Of a stretch of 10,025 nt of DNA, positions 1 through 6,246 are shown one piece after another (position 1 is the stretch's first letter; each line of letters starts with the position of its first letter). The DNA lies in NCBI GenBank assembly GCA_016928605.1, contig JAFGKN010000065.1:1-10025 (forward strand), given 5' to 3'. The notes beneath the pieces are model-generated. The model had not been told where the DNA came from and ran no database searches. It saw nothing but the letters and a program-made list of their open reading frames with translations. The translations under genes were made by a program, and so were the position numbers. The DNA comes from Planctomycetota bacterium (lineage in GTDB: Bacteria > Planctomycetota > UBA8108).

Positions 1-128
1 GGGAGTGTCAGGATCGTCGATCTCTGCGTCGCGATCGCCGCTGCGCCAGCTCGCGGCTCACCCTCCACGATACTCTCCGCCCGATCGAGTCGTCGTCGCT
101 TCTTGATCTCGACGATCCTGACACTCCC
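1..128. repeat. Perfect 20-base inverted repeat enclosing 88 bases
   Basis: Bases 1-20 (GGGAGTGTCAGGATCGTCGA) are the exact reverse complement of bases 109-128. Identity stops abruptly at base 109 on the inner side. On the outer side the left arm begins at the first base of the window, so it may be longer. The 88 bases between hold no convincing gene and only weak further complementarity. Possibilities are the ends of a small non-autonomous mobile element, a REP-type sequence, or a long-stem structure. No transposase is visible. The arms lie just beyond the 3' end of the repressor gene (stop at 193), so transcription might also fold them into a terminator-like stem, although an 88-base loop is long for that. 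The inverted repeat is seen directly; its nature is inferred. Confidence 0.75.
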
Positions 129-192
129 AGCCTCGCTGAAAAATGACCAAACTCGAACTGAGAGCCTGCCCCGAGACTCGCTCCGCCCGCCT

Positions 193-1131
193 TCAGTACC
201 TGGCGACGTGAGCCACCAGCCGCCAGAGCCCCAGCACGGCTTCCCTCGCGTGGGAGACCGCCGGGTAGTTGAGGTTGAGCGGCTGGAGGCGTACGAGCCC
301 TCCCGGATCGAAGAAGACCTGGCGGAAGGTGGGAGGCTCATCGCGCAGCCGGACGAACGAGAAGTCCCGGCTCCGCAGCGCGCTCCCCGAGAAGACGACG
401 AGGTCCCCCTCCGAGAAGCTCGGCTGCGTCGCCGCGTGCATGCTGTCGCCGACGACATACAGAGCGAAGGCCGGCGACTGGCCGACGCACGGGAGGTAGA
501 CGAACTCCTCGGCTTCGGCGGTGGGCTGGCCGAGAGCGTCGAAGGTGCCGGGGTACCCGCTCGCCAGCTGCCCCAGGACGGGGATGCCTCGCACTCCCGG
601 ACGGCCTTCCTCGAAGAGGATCGATCCTCCTCGCGACTGCTCGGCGAGCGCCTGCTCGAGGCGCGTCACCTGCGCCTGGAGCCTCTCGATCGTCCTTCCC
701 TGATGCACGAGGAAGTAGTTGGCCGGCAGGTGCAGCGTCTTGCAGAGCCGGTCGGCGAGCTCAGGATCGAGAGGCCGCTTTCCCTCCTCGATGCCGAGGA
801 TCTTCACCTTCGTGACGCCGAGCCGGTCCGCGAGCTCCTCGGCGGAGATGTGACGCCGGCGGCGCTCCGCCCGGATCCGCTTGCCGACTCCGCCCGGATC
901 GCTCGGCGGGATGACACCCTCCGCAGGCGCCTCCCCTCCGCGGAAGAAGTACGATGGATCGACCTCGAGCGCCTCGGCGATCCGCGCGAGGACCCTCGCG
1001 TCGACCCGCCGCTGCCCCTTCTCGAGGCGGGACACCTGCGACTGCGAGAGCCCGATCTTCTCCGCCAGATCCTTGGCGGGGATCTTCAGGCGCTCGCGGA
1101 GAATCTTGACCTCCAGTCCGATATCGAGCAT
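193..1131 (-). CDS. Double-HTH XRE-family repressor with S24/LexA-like C-terminal domain
   Basis: A 312-residue DNA-binding regulator. Two Cro/C1-type helix-turn-helix domains lie in tandem, at about residues 7-60 (recognition region LSQSQVSRLEKG) and 84-138 (VTKVKILGIEEG). A short heptad-like helix follows (145-165, RLQAQVTRLEQALAEQ). Residues 183-308 form an S24/LexA-type domain with IPVLG at 183-187, the serine motif VGDSM (Ser230) and LQPLN at 282-286. In LexA/CI proteins a Ser-Lys dyad cuts an Ala-Gly bond. Here the lysine position aligns with Arg270 (PTFRQ) and the cleavage site reads Ser191-Gly192, so self-cleavage is doubtful and the domain may serve for dimerisation or ligand sensing. 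The ATG is preceded by GGAG at 1143-1146, 11 bases away. Nearest neighbour is the CPBP protease gene, 354 bases upstream and apparently not co-transcribed. The family call is firm; targets are unknown. Confidence 0.9.
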   Translation of the reverse strand: MLDIGLEVKILRERLKIPAKDLAEKIGLSQSQVSRLEKGQRRVDARVLARIAEALEVDPSYFFRGGEAPAEGVIPPSDPGGVGKRIRAERRRRHISAEELADRLGVTKVKILGIEEGKRPLDPELADRLCKTLHLPANYFLVHQGRTIERLQAQVTRLEQALAEQSRGGSILFEEGRPGVRGIPVLGQLASGYPGTFDALGQPTAEAEEFVYLPCVGQSPAFALYVVGDSMHAATQPSFSEGDLVVFSGSALRSRDFSFVRLRDEPPTFRQVFFDPGGLVRLQPLNLNYPAVSHAREAVLGLWRLVAHVARY

Positions 1132-1351
1132 GCGATGAGCGGCTCCGTGAGCGGGATTCGACCGAGCTCTCCGGGACGTAAACGTTCATCGTCGCTGAGC
1201 GGAGCCCGGAAGGCCCTGTCGTCCGTGAACGCCGAGCCGCTCCGCTCGAGCGGCGCGCGCGGGGATCAACGGCCGGGTGGGCCGCGCGGCGACAGCGAAC
1301 ACGCTATCCCGGCCCGCTGAATCCCCGCAGGCGAGCGCATCGCGGGTGAAC

Positions 1352-1374
1352 GGTTACTCTTGCACTATGTTACC
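1352..1374. promoter_or_regulatory. Candidate operator: GGTTAC-N11-GTTACC imperfect inverted repeat
   Basis: GGTTAC (1352-1357) and GTTACC (1369-1374) are inverted with five of six positions matching and an 11-base spacer. They sit in an AT-rich island inside GC-rich DNA. The element covers the proposed -10 hexamer and start point of the repressor gene promoter, which suits autorepression by a double-HTH protein. The repeat is visible; the operator role is inferred. Confidence 0.35.
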
Positions 1375-1394
1375 AAAAACTCAATTCCGCGCAA
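1367..1394 (-). promoter_or_regulatory. Candidate sigma70-type promoter for the repressor gene
   Basis: On the minus strand a -35-like TTGCGC (1394-1389) is followed after 16 bases by a -10-like TAACAT (1372-1367). The -35 keeps only the TTG of the consensus and the -10 matches four of six. The spacer is AT-rich. Transcription would start near 1360 and give an untranslated leader of about 230 bases before the ATG at 1131. The match is weak, but this is the only AT-rich island in the gap. Confidence 0.3.
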
Positions 1395-1399
1395 TCCCC

Positions 1400-1426
1400 G
1401 CCGGGTCCACGGGGTTCCCCCCCGGC
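1400..1426 (-). terminator. GC-rich hairpin downstream of the protease gene
   Basis: GCCGGG (1400-1405) pairs with CCCGGC (1421-1426), and inside it GGGG (1411-1414) pairs with CCCC (1417-1420) across a two-base loop, leaving TCCAC bulged out. It begins 59 bases past the protease stop codon. There is no U-run immediately after the hairpin on the minus strand; a T-rich stretch lies about 20 bases further on. It may act as a terminator or a 3' stabiliser. Confidence 0.3.
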
Positions 1427-1485
1427 AGCGTTGGCCCCTCAGCCCGCGGCAAGCGACCCGGGCGGCCTCCGGCGGGCGCTGAACG

Positions 1486-2337
1486 TCAGCCCGCGGGAGG
1501 CGGGGGCGCGCCAGCGAGCATGGCGAGGAGCTGGACGCCGTTGAACGCGGCGTGGAAGAGCATCGCGTAGAGAAGGCTCCCGGTCTTCTCCAGGACGAAG
1601 ACCAGCAGGAGCCCGACGAGGAAGAGGGGCAAGAACGCACCCAGGGAGAAGTGAAACAGCGCGAAGACGGCGCTCGAGATCACGCCGGCCGCCGCGATCC
1701 CCCACCGCAGGCGCAGCAGACCGTGGAGCAGCCCCCGGAAGAGGACCTCCTCGGCGAGAGGCGCCAGGAGGACAGCGGTCAGCACCAGCAGGATGATCCG
1801 CAGCTCATCGCCTGCCTGGACGGCGCGGAGAAACGCATCGACCGGCGCCTGCGGCGCCGTCTCCACGCCAGCGAGCTCGAGGAAGAGGAGGGAGCACGCG
1901 TAGATCCAGATGAGGGGCACGAACGAGACGGCGCAGAGGAGCAGGACCGGCGGGAGGTTGCGCGGGGATGAGGCCTCGACGCGCAAGGGAGCCAGACGCG
2001 GGCCGTGGACCTTCCAGAGGACGACGGCGACGAACAGAGCGAAGATGGCCGACCAGCAGACCTGCCGGAAGAGGAAGGCCACCGGCTCCGTGCAGCCGAG
2101 ATCCGACTCGAGGCGCATACCCAGCGCCTCCGCGACGACCTGGGAGAAGATGTAGACCACAAAGCAGAGAAAGACATCCAACCCGGACCAGAGAGGGACC
2201 TCCCGCGCCGGAGCCGTCCGAAACCGCAGGAAGCGGATCCTCTCCGTCGCGAGAAGCGCCAGCGCCGCCAGGCTCACCAGCGCGAGCGGCGCCAGCTCCT
2301 CGAGGATGCGGGCGTACTTCAGCGCGTCGAGGATCAC
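1486..2337 (-). CDS. CPBP-family (CAAX/Rce1-like) intramembrane metalloprotease
   Basis: A 283-residue polytopic inner-membrane protein with hydrophobic segments at about 14-32, 52-70, 92-108, 130-155, 179-195, 213-232, 234-250 and 256-275. The three conserved CPBP motifs are all present in order: EExxxR (Glu196-Glu197, Arg201), FxxxH (Phe225, His229) and HxxxN (His262, Asn266). In this family the glutamates and histidines form the metal-dependent active site within the membrane, so the enzyme should be catalytically competent. Bacterial members act in protein processing, bacteriocin immunity or unknown roles, and the substrate here cannot be inferred. The start is GTG at 2337, chosen because AGAGG lies six bases upstream (2344-2348). 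It is set apart on both sides by gaps of about 340-350 bases, so it is probably its own transcription unit. Confidence 0.92.
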   Translation of the reverse strand: MILDALKYARILEELAPLALVSLAALALLATERIRFLRFRTAPAREVPLWSGLDVFLCFVVYIFSQVVAEALGMRLESDLGCTEPVAFLFRQVCWSAIFALFVAVVLWKVHGPRLAPLRVEASSPRNLPPVLLLCAVSFVPLIWIYACSLLFLELAGVETAPQAPVDAFLRAVQAGDELRIILLVLTAVLLAPLAEEVLFRGLLHGLLRLRWGIAAAGVISSAVFALFHFSLGAFLPLFLVGLLLVFVLEKTGSLLYAMLFHAAFNGVQLLAMLAGAPPPPAG

Positions 2338-2427
2338 CGCGGACCTCTGCCGTTCAGGGGGAAACGGGGCGGCGAGAGGCCGCAGGCATCACCCGCCCTC
2401 GATGGTCGATAGACGAGCCGGTCTGGG

Positions 2428-2456
2428 AAGATAGTGGCCGCCTCTCCGCAGCGCAA
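2428..2456 (-). promoter_or_regulatory. Candidate promoter for the CPBP protease gene
   Basis: On the minus strand TTGCGC (2456-2451) is followed after exactly 17 bases by TATCTT (2433-2428). The -10 matches four of six consensus positions and the -35 three of six. The inferred start point leaves a leader of about 85 bases before the GTG at 2337. The same TTGCGC hexamer is used in the proposed repressor promoter, but chance is possible in such GC-rich DNA. Confidence 0.3.
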
Positions 2457-2498
2457 GGGCAAACGCCAGCGAGCCGCCGCGGTGCACCGCAGATCGAT

Positions 2499-2648
2499 GC
2501 AGAGCCTCGCGCGTCCCCCTCTGCGGTGAAGATCGTCCGCGCCGGCGCCCTCGCGCGGCGCAGCTCGCGCAGCAGGGTCGTCCGACGCGAGCGCCATGCG
2601 GGGCCTCGAGCGTCCTCGTCTGCAGTGAAGCTCGCCCGCGGCGTCGGC
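2499..2648. repeat. Two diverged copies of a ~50-base repeat, 99 bases apart
   Basis: Copy one (about 2499-2549) and copy two (about 2598-2648) share GCCTCG-GCGTCC-TCTGC-GTGAAG-TCG-CCGCG in the same order and spacing. GCCTCG starts at 2504 and 2603. Differences are scattered single substitutions. Read on the minus strand the units carry CTTCAC-GCAGA-GACGC. This resembles the 'TTCACCGCAGAGGACGCAGAG'-style intergenic repeats I recall from many environmental genomes, though that link is from memory. A weaker third trace may lie near 2441-2470. Confidence 0.6.
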
Positions 2649-2675
2649 TGCGGCGCCGTCGATCGCCCGGCGGAG

Positions 2676-3422
2676 TCAGTCCGTCCCCGGATCGATGTCC
2701 TCCTCGAGGCCGAGCCCGAAGGGAAACCCTCCGGTGCTCTCGGCGGGTGCCTCATCATCGCTCTCGACCCTCGTCGTCTCGGTGACGGTGACGCCCAGCT
2801 TCTCGAGGATGAAGACCGCCTTCGTGCGATAGCGGGTTCCCCCGCGCTCCAGGTACTCCCTGAAGTTGCGGATGGCATTCTCCTCGTCCTTGCGCATGTC
2901 GTAGAGCGCGCCGAGGAAGTAGTAGTACTCGGCGTTTGCGGGGTCGATCCGCGTGCACGTCTGGAACTCCTCGATGGCCCCTCGATGATCGCCCTTGAGG
3001 GCCAGGACGTACGCCAGTCCCGCGCGCGGCCCGCTGTAGCGGTCGGACCGCGTCTGCTCCACGGCGCGCCGGAAGGCGGCCTCGGCCTGGTCCAGGTCGC
3101 GCATCATCAGGTGGATCCGGCCGAGGTGGTAGTGGTATCGCGCCTGCTGCGGGTCGAGGTAGATCGCCTTCTCCAGTGAGCCGAGGGAGTCCTTGTACCT
3201 GGCCTTGTGGAAATGGATCCCGGCGATGCGGTAGTGATAATCGGCCCGCTTCGGGTACTCCTCGGCGAGGGTCTCGAGCCGCTCGAGCTCGGTGTCCAGA
3301 TAGGAGCTGAGCTCCCCCTCGGGCATTCCGTAGCTGCGGTCCTCCGTGGTGACCGTCTCGCAGCCCGCCACGAGGCAGAGCAGCAGTGTGAGCGTCCAGG
3401 TAATCCTGTGAGTTCCGTTCAT
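2676..3422 (-). CDS. TPR-repeat lipoprotein
   Basis: A 248-residue exported protein. The N-terminus has a short lipoprotein signal: Arg6, a hydrophobic core (TLTLLLCL) and the lipobox LVAGC, predicting lipidation at Cys21. Four tetratricopeptide repeats follow, at about 61-94, 95-128, 131-163 and 164-197, each with the G/A-Y/F-A-D-P pattern (for example KAIYLDPQQARYHYHLGRIH). The C-terminus (205-248) is acidic and likely disordered. TPR lipoproteins act as adaptors in envelope assembly, secretion or motility complexes; nothing here identifies the partner. The open frame extends upstream to 3725, but ATG 3422 is preferred because the signal peptide begins there, although no good Shine-Dalgarno precedes it. 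The gene starts 91 bases after the FG-GAP gene stop and could be read from the same transcript. Confidence 0.9.
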   Translation of the reverse strand: MNGTHRITWTLTLLLCLVAGCETVTTEDRSYGMPEGELSSYLDTELERLETLAEEYPKRADYHYRIAGIHFHKARYKDSLGSLEKAIYLDPQQARYHYHLGRIHLMMRDLDQAEAAFRRAVEQTRSDRYSGPRAGLAYVLALKGDHRGAIEEFQTCTRIDPANAEYYYFLGALYDMRKDEENAIRNFREYLERGGTRYRTKAVFILEKLGVTVTETTRVESDDEAPAESTGGFPFGLGLEEDIDPGTD

Positions 3423-3460
3423 CGGAGCGGTCCAGTTCTCGAGGTGGAAGGACGGCGCGA

Positions 3461-3477
3461 CCGCGCACAGTGCGCGG
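3461..3477. repeat. 17-base near-perfect palindrome upstream of the TPR gene
   Basis: CCGCGCAC and GTGCGCGG flank a single central A. The element lies in the 91-base gap between the FG-GAP stop (3514) and the TPR start (3422), 36 bases past the stop. As RNA it would give a six-pair GC stem with a five-base loop and no U-run. As DNA it looks like a symmetric protein-binding site. Either a weak terminator or an operator is possible. Confidence 0.5.
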
Positions 3478-3513
3478 CCTCGCAGCGCAGGCTCCGGCGG
3501 AGGGCCTGAGAGC

Positions 3514-6168
3514 CTATCGGTCAGGCCGGGTCTCGCGGTCCCGCCTCTCGAGTATCGGCCCGATGACCGCCTCGCCTTGACCGGCCCGAGGAGGATTATC
3601 GCAACAGGCTGCGTAGCCCGCGCAGTCCAGGGCATCCGCGGTCCCGTCCGACCCGCACTCCGGACCCGGCGGTGGCAGCGGCGGCCCGCGCCGGAAGAAG
3701 AAGCGGAGGATGGTGATGGCGTCATCGATCGCCAGCCTGCCGTCGTCGCCCGCGTCCGCGGCGTCTCGACAGGCGGGACGGCCGGCCCCGAGAAAGAGGT
3801 GGATCAGCAGCGCGAGCGCGTCGGCGGGGTCGACGGCGCCGCTCGAGTCGACATCGCCGCGGCGGAAGAGCGCGAGGTGATCTCCCTGCTGCCAGCTCAC
3901 CGACTCGCCGAAGAGTATCGCGATGTCTCCCGATCGGTTGCTGGCCGAGGCGAGGTCGGCCGCGCCGTCTCCGTCCAGATCGACCGCCGCGGGAGGGATG
4001 GGATGCCCTTCGAAGGGCAGAGCCACCGACTCGCCGAGGAGCCCCTCTCCCGTGTTTCGCAGCCACAGGATCGTGTCCGGGCCCCCGTCGCCCCCGTCGC
4101 CGAGGAGCACATCCGGGAGCCCGTCACGGTCGACATCCTCGATGCGCGGGAGCGGAAACCGGCGCTGCACGCCCATCCTGTGGACGCGATCGAACCGCCC
4201 GGCGCCGTCGCCGAAGGCGATCGCCAGCGAGCCGTCGGCCCGCGGGCAGCACCGCCCCTCGAGGGCGACGACAAGATCGCACACCCCGTCGCCGTCCATG
4301 TCCCCGGCCGCGATGGCGGTCGCGCTCTCCCCGCGCAACGCGAGGACCGGCCTCGCGGCTTCGTCTCGAGGGGGTCGGATCCTCACCAGGCTCACTTCCG
4401 CTGGCGCCTGCAGGATCGCGAGCGCCACCTCTGCGCCCGCGTCGAAGCCGCCGGCGGCGAGCGCGAGGCACGGGCCGCCCTCGAGGCGCAGCTCCGCGCG
4501 GGACTCGAATCCTCCGTCGCCGGGATTGGGCAGGAACGTGAGGAGCGGAGGGCTGGCGCTCACCGCCGCCAGATCGGTGTCGCCGTCGCGGTCCAGGTCC
4601 GCCGCTGCCATCCGGATGGGGCCACCGCTGTCGCTCCACGGGGTGATGCGGGCCTCCGGAAAGCCTCCGCGCCCATCGCTGATCATGACGACGACAGCTC
4701 CTCCGGCGCCGCAGGCCGCGAGATCGTCCGCTCCGTCCCGGTCGAAGTCGGCGGAGACGAGATCGCGCAGCCACAGCAGGCCCACGGAAGGCTCGACCGC
4801 GATCCTCCTCGCCGGTCCGAAGCGGCGCGGCTCGGTGTTCTCCCGGACGACGATCTCCTCGGCGATCCACCGCCTCTTCAGCTGGGCCGCCGCCAGGTCG
4901 ATGTCGCCGTCGCCGTCGAAGTCGCCGGCCGCGATGGCGACCGGATTCCAGAGCCAGGAGCTGCCCGGATTCTCCAGCACCAGCGCCCCCTCCAGCCGGC
5001 CGTCTCCCAGGCCGTAGAGAACCGAGACGTCATCCCACGCGTCGACCCGCCGGCCGGCCACCACCGCGTCGAGAGCGCCGTCGCCGTCGAGGTCTCCGAG
5101 ATCGAACACGGTGCCGGTCCCTCCCGCGCCGAACGAGAGAGTCTCCTCGAACTCGCCGTCCCCCCGGCCGAGGCAGACGACGCGGCCCCCGCGGCCCACG
5201 AGATCGAGATGGCCATCGCCGCTGAGGTCGGCCAGCCGCACCGGGCAAGGGCTGTAGACGTCGAGAAGGATCTCCCGTCGTGGAAAGAGGCCGCGGCCAT
5301 CGTTGAAGAGGAGGTGGATCCCCGGCTCGCCCTCCATCGCGACGACGAGGTCCAGGTCTCCGTCGCCGTCGATATCCCCCGCGTCGATCGAGCGGGGGCT
5401 CTGCCCGCACTCGGTCTTCCGGGGAGCGCCGAACTCCCCCGCAGAGAGAGACGGGAAGACGAAGGCGCCCGCCTCCGGGGTGTACGCTGCGGCCGCGACA
5501 GCGAGATCGTCGAGGCCGTCTCCGTCGAGGTCAGCGACCGCGAGATCCCCGATCGGCAACCGAAAGCTCACCTGATGCCGGCGCGAAAACGCGGCATCTC
5601 CGCCGCTCGCAAGCAGCGAGATTCCGGCTCCCGAGCCCCCGGCGATCGCGATGTCCGGAGTCCCGTCGAGGTCGAAATCCGCCAGGGCGGCGCGGATCGG
5701 GACTCCGGGCACGTCGATCAGGCCCCAGAGATCGAGCCGCCCGCGGCCGTCGTTCCGCAGCAGAGCCACGTTGCCGCCATCCTCGCCTCCGCCTGCCCTC
5801 TCGAGGAGGAGAACGAGGTCCTCGTCCTGGTCTCCGTCCATGTCGACGGCGAGCAGATCCACTCCGACCGGAAGACCGAGAGGCTGGTTGCAGGGGACAG
5901 AGAACTCCCGGCGCCCTTGCGGGATGAGGATCGAGAGCTCCTGCTGCGCGGCCCCCGCCGCAACGATCTCCGGACGGCCGTCGCCATCGAGGTCCACGAC
6001 GCGCACCGCCGTCGGAGAGAAGTCCTGGCGAGAGCCGATCGCGAAGGCCCGCCGCGCGGGGAAACGAACTCGTTCGCCGGCGAGGAGCCGGTCCGTGCAG
6101 GCGGCGGAGCCCGCCAGCAGGAGAGGAAGGAGGAGCCAGATCGGGAGAGCTGCTCGGGTCGTCATCAT
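3514..6168 (-). CDS. Exported FG-GAP/VCBS repeat protein (14 repeats) with C-terminal dockerin-like module
   Basis: About 884 residues. The N-terminus is a signal sequence (MMTTRAALPIWLLLPLLLAGSAAC); Cys24 may be lipidated, although SAAC is a weak lipobox. Fourteen FG-GAP/VCBS calcium-loop repeats (D-x-D-G-D-G-x-x-D-hydrophobic) occur at about residues 59, 109, 164, 213, 265, 314, 359, 416, 474, 524, 574, 623, 678 and 729; the one at 574 has lost most acidic residues. Fourteen blades suit two seven-bladed propellers. Residues 768-857 are a dockerin-like module with two loops (GDVDSSGAVDPAD and DAGDDGRLAIDD), then a proline-rich and four-cysteine end. Such proteins are extracellular or surface-bound; the ligand is unknown. 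The frame stays open to GTG 6237, but that start falls inside the terminator hairpin at 6207-6233. ATG 6168 (or 6165) is therefore preferred, despite only GGTGG touching it. The 1552-codon frame on the other strand is a shadow. Confidence 0.88.
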   Translation of the reverse strand: MMTTRAALPIWLLLPLLLAGSAACTDRLLAGERVRFPARRAFAIGSRQDFSPTAVRVVDLDGDGRPEIVAAGAAQQELSILIPQGRREFSVPCNQPLGLPVGVDLLAVDMDGDQDEDLVLLLERAGGGEDGGNVALLRNDGRGRLDLWGLIDVPGVPIRAALADFDLDGTPDIAIAGGSGAGISLLASGGDAAFSRRHQVSFRLPIGDLAVADLDGDGLDDLAVAAAAYTPEAGAFVFPSLSAGEFGAPRKTECGQSPRSIDAGDIDGDGDLDLVVAMEGEPGIHLLFNDGRGLFPRREILLDVYSPCPVRLADLSGDGHLDLVGRGGRVVCLGRGDGEFEETLSFGAGGTGTVFDLGDLDGDGALDAVVAGRRVDAWDDVSVLYGLGDGRLEGALVLENPGSSWLWNPVAIAAGDFDGDGDIDLAAAQLKRRWIAEEIVVRENTEPRRFGPARRIAVEPSVGLLWLRDLVSADFDRDGADDLAACGAGGAVVVMISDGRGGFPEARITPWSDSGGPIRMAAADLDRDGDTDLAAVSASPPLLTFLPNPGDGGFESRAELRLEGGPCLALAAGGFDAGAEVALAILQAPAEVSLVRIRPPRDEAARPVLALRGESATAIAAGDMDGDGVCDLVVALEGRCCPRADGSLAIAFGDGAGRFDRVHRMGVQRRFPLPRIEDVDRDGLPDVLLGDGGDGGPDTILWLRNTGEGLLGESVALPFEGHPIPPAAVDLDGDGAADLASASNRSGDIAILFGESVSWQQGDHLALFRRGDVDSSGAVDPADALALLIHLFLGAGRPACRDAADAGDDGRLAIDDAITILRFFFRRGPPLPPPGPECGSDGTADALDCAGYAACCDNPPRAGQGEAVIGPILERRDRETRPDR

Positions 6169-6206
6169 CCACCGTGGTGCTCGAGGCTTCTCGCAGGCGA
6201 TGAAGA

Positions 6207-6233
6207 GGCTCCCGGCCTCGATGGCCGGGAGCC
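6207..6233 (-). terminator. Strong hairpin between the two dockerin-module genes
   Basis: GGCTCCCGGCC (6207-6217) and GGCCGGGAGCC (6223-6233) form a perfect 11-pair stem with a five-base loop. It starts 13 bases after the TGA at 6249-6247, the usual place for an intrinsic terminator. The following minus-strand bases are TCTTCATC, so the U-run is poor. It probably ends or attenuates the upstream transcript and also argues against the GTG start at 6237 for the next gene. Confidence 0.7.
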
Positions 6234-6246
6234 GCACCCCACCCTT

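Larger units (their letters stand above)
1132..1485. other. 354-base intergenic region between protease and repressor genes
   Basis: No convincing gene lies here. The region holds the candidate repressor promoter (1367-1394), an overlapping inverted repeat (1352-1374) and a GC-rich hairpin (1400-1426). It also has a near-palindromic AT-rich spot at about 1179-1190 (TAAACGTTCA), some 50 bases from the repressor start. The 11-base sequence TCAGCCCGCGG occurs twice in direct orientation, at 1439-1449 and 1487-1497, the second copy lying at the end of the protease gene. The open frames crossing the region look like shadows of GC-rich composition. Confidence 0.7.
2338..2675. other. 338-base intergenic region between TPR lipoprotein and protease genes
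   Basis: No believable gene lies here. The region contains the candidate protease promoter (2428-2456) and two diverged copies of a roughly 50-base repeat (2499-2648). An 87-codon minus-strand frame (2597-2334) overlaps the protease start, is arginine- and alanine-rich, and has no recognisable domain, so I treat it as non-coding. Confidence 0.65.

Noticed and set aside
103..1320. A 405-codon plus-strand frame opposite the repressor gene
   Set aside because: Composition is arginine/glutamate/leucine-rich with no domain, and the opposite strand encodes a clear XRE-S24 protein.
193..2337. Phage or defence island reading of the repressor plus the membrane protease
   Set aside because: No integrase, phage structural gene, toxin or nuclease is nearby, and the two genes are 354 bases apart with separate candidate promoters.
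2334..2597. An 87-codon minus-strand frame in the intergenic gap
   Set aside because: No domain or convincing ribosome binding site. It overlaps the protease start and contains the intergenic repeat, so it looks non-coding.
2499..2648. CRISPR array
   Set aside because: Only two diverged units of about 50 bases with one spacer-like interval, no exact repeats and no cas genes.
1968..3179. A 403-codon plus-strand frame across the protease/TPR gap
   Set aside because: It overlaps two well-supported minus-strand genes, is low-complexity (R, P, S, A) and has no good start.
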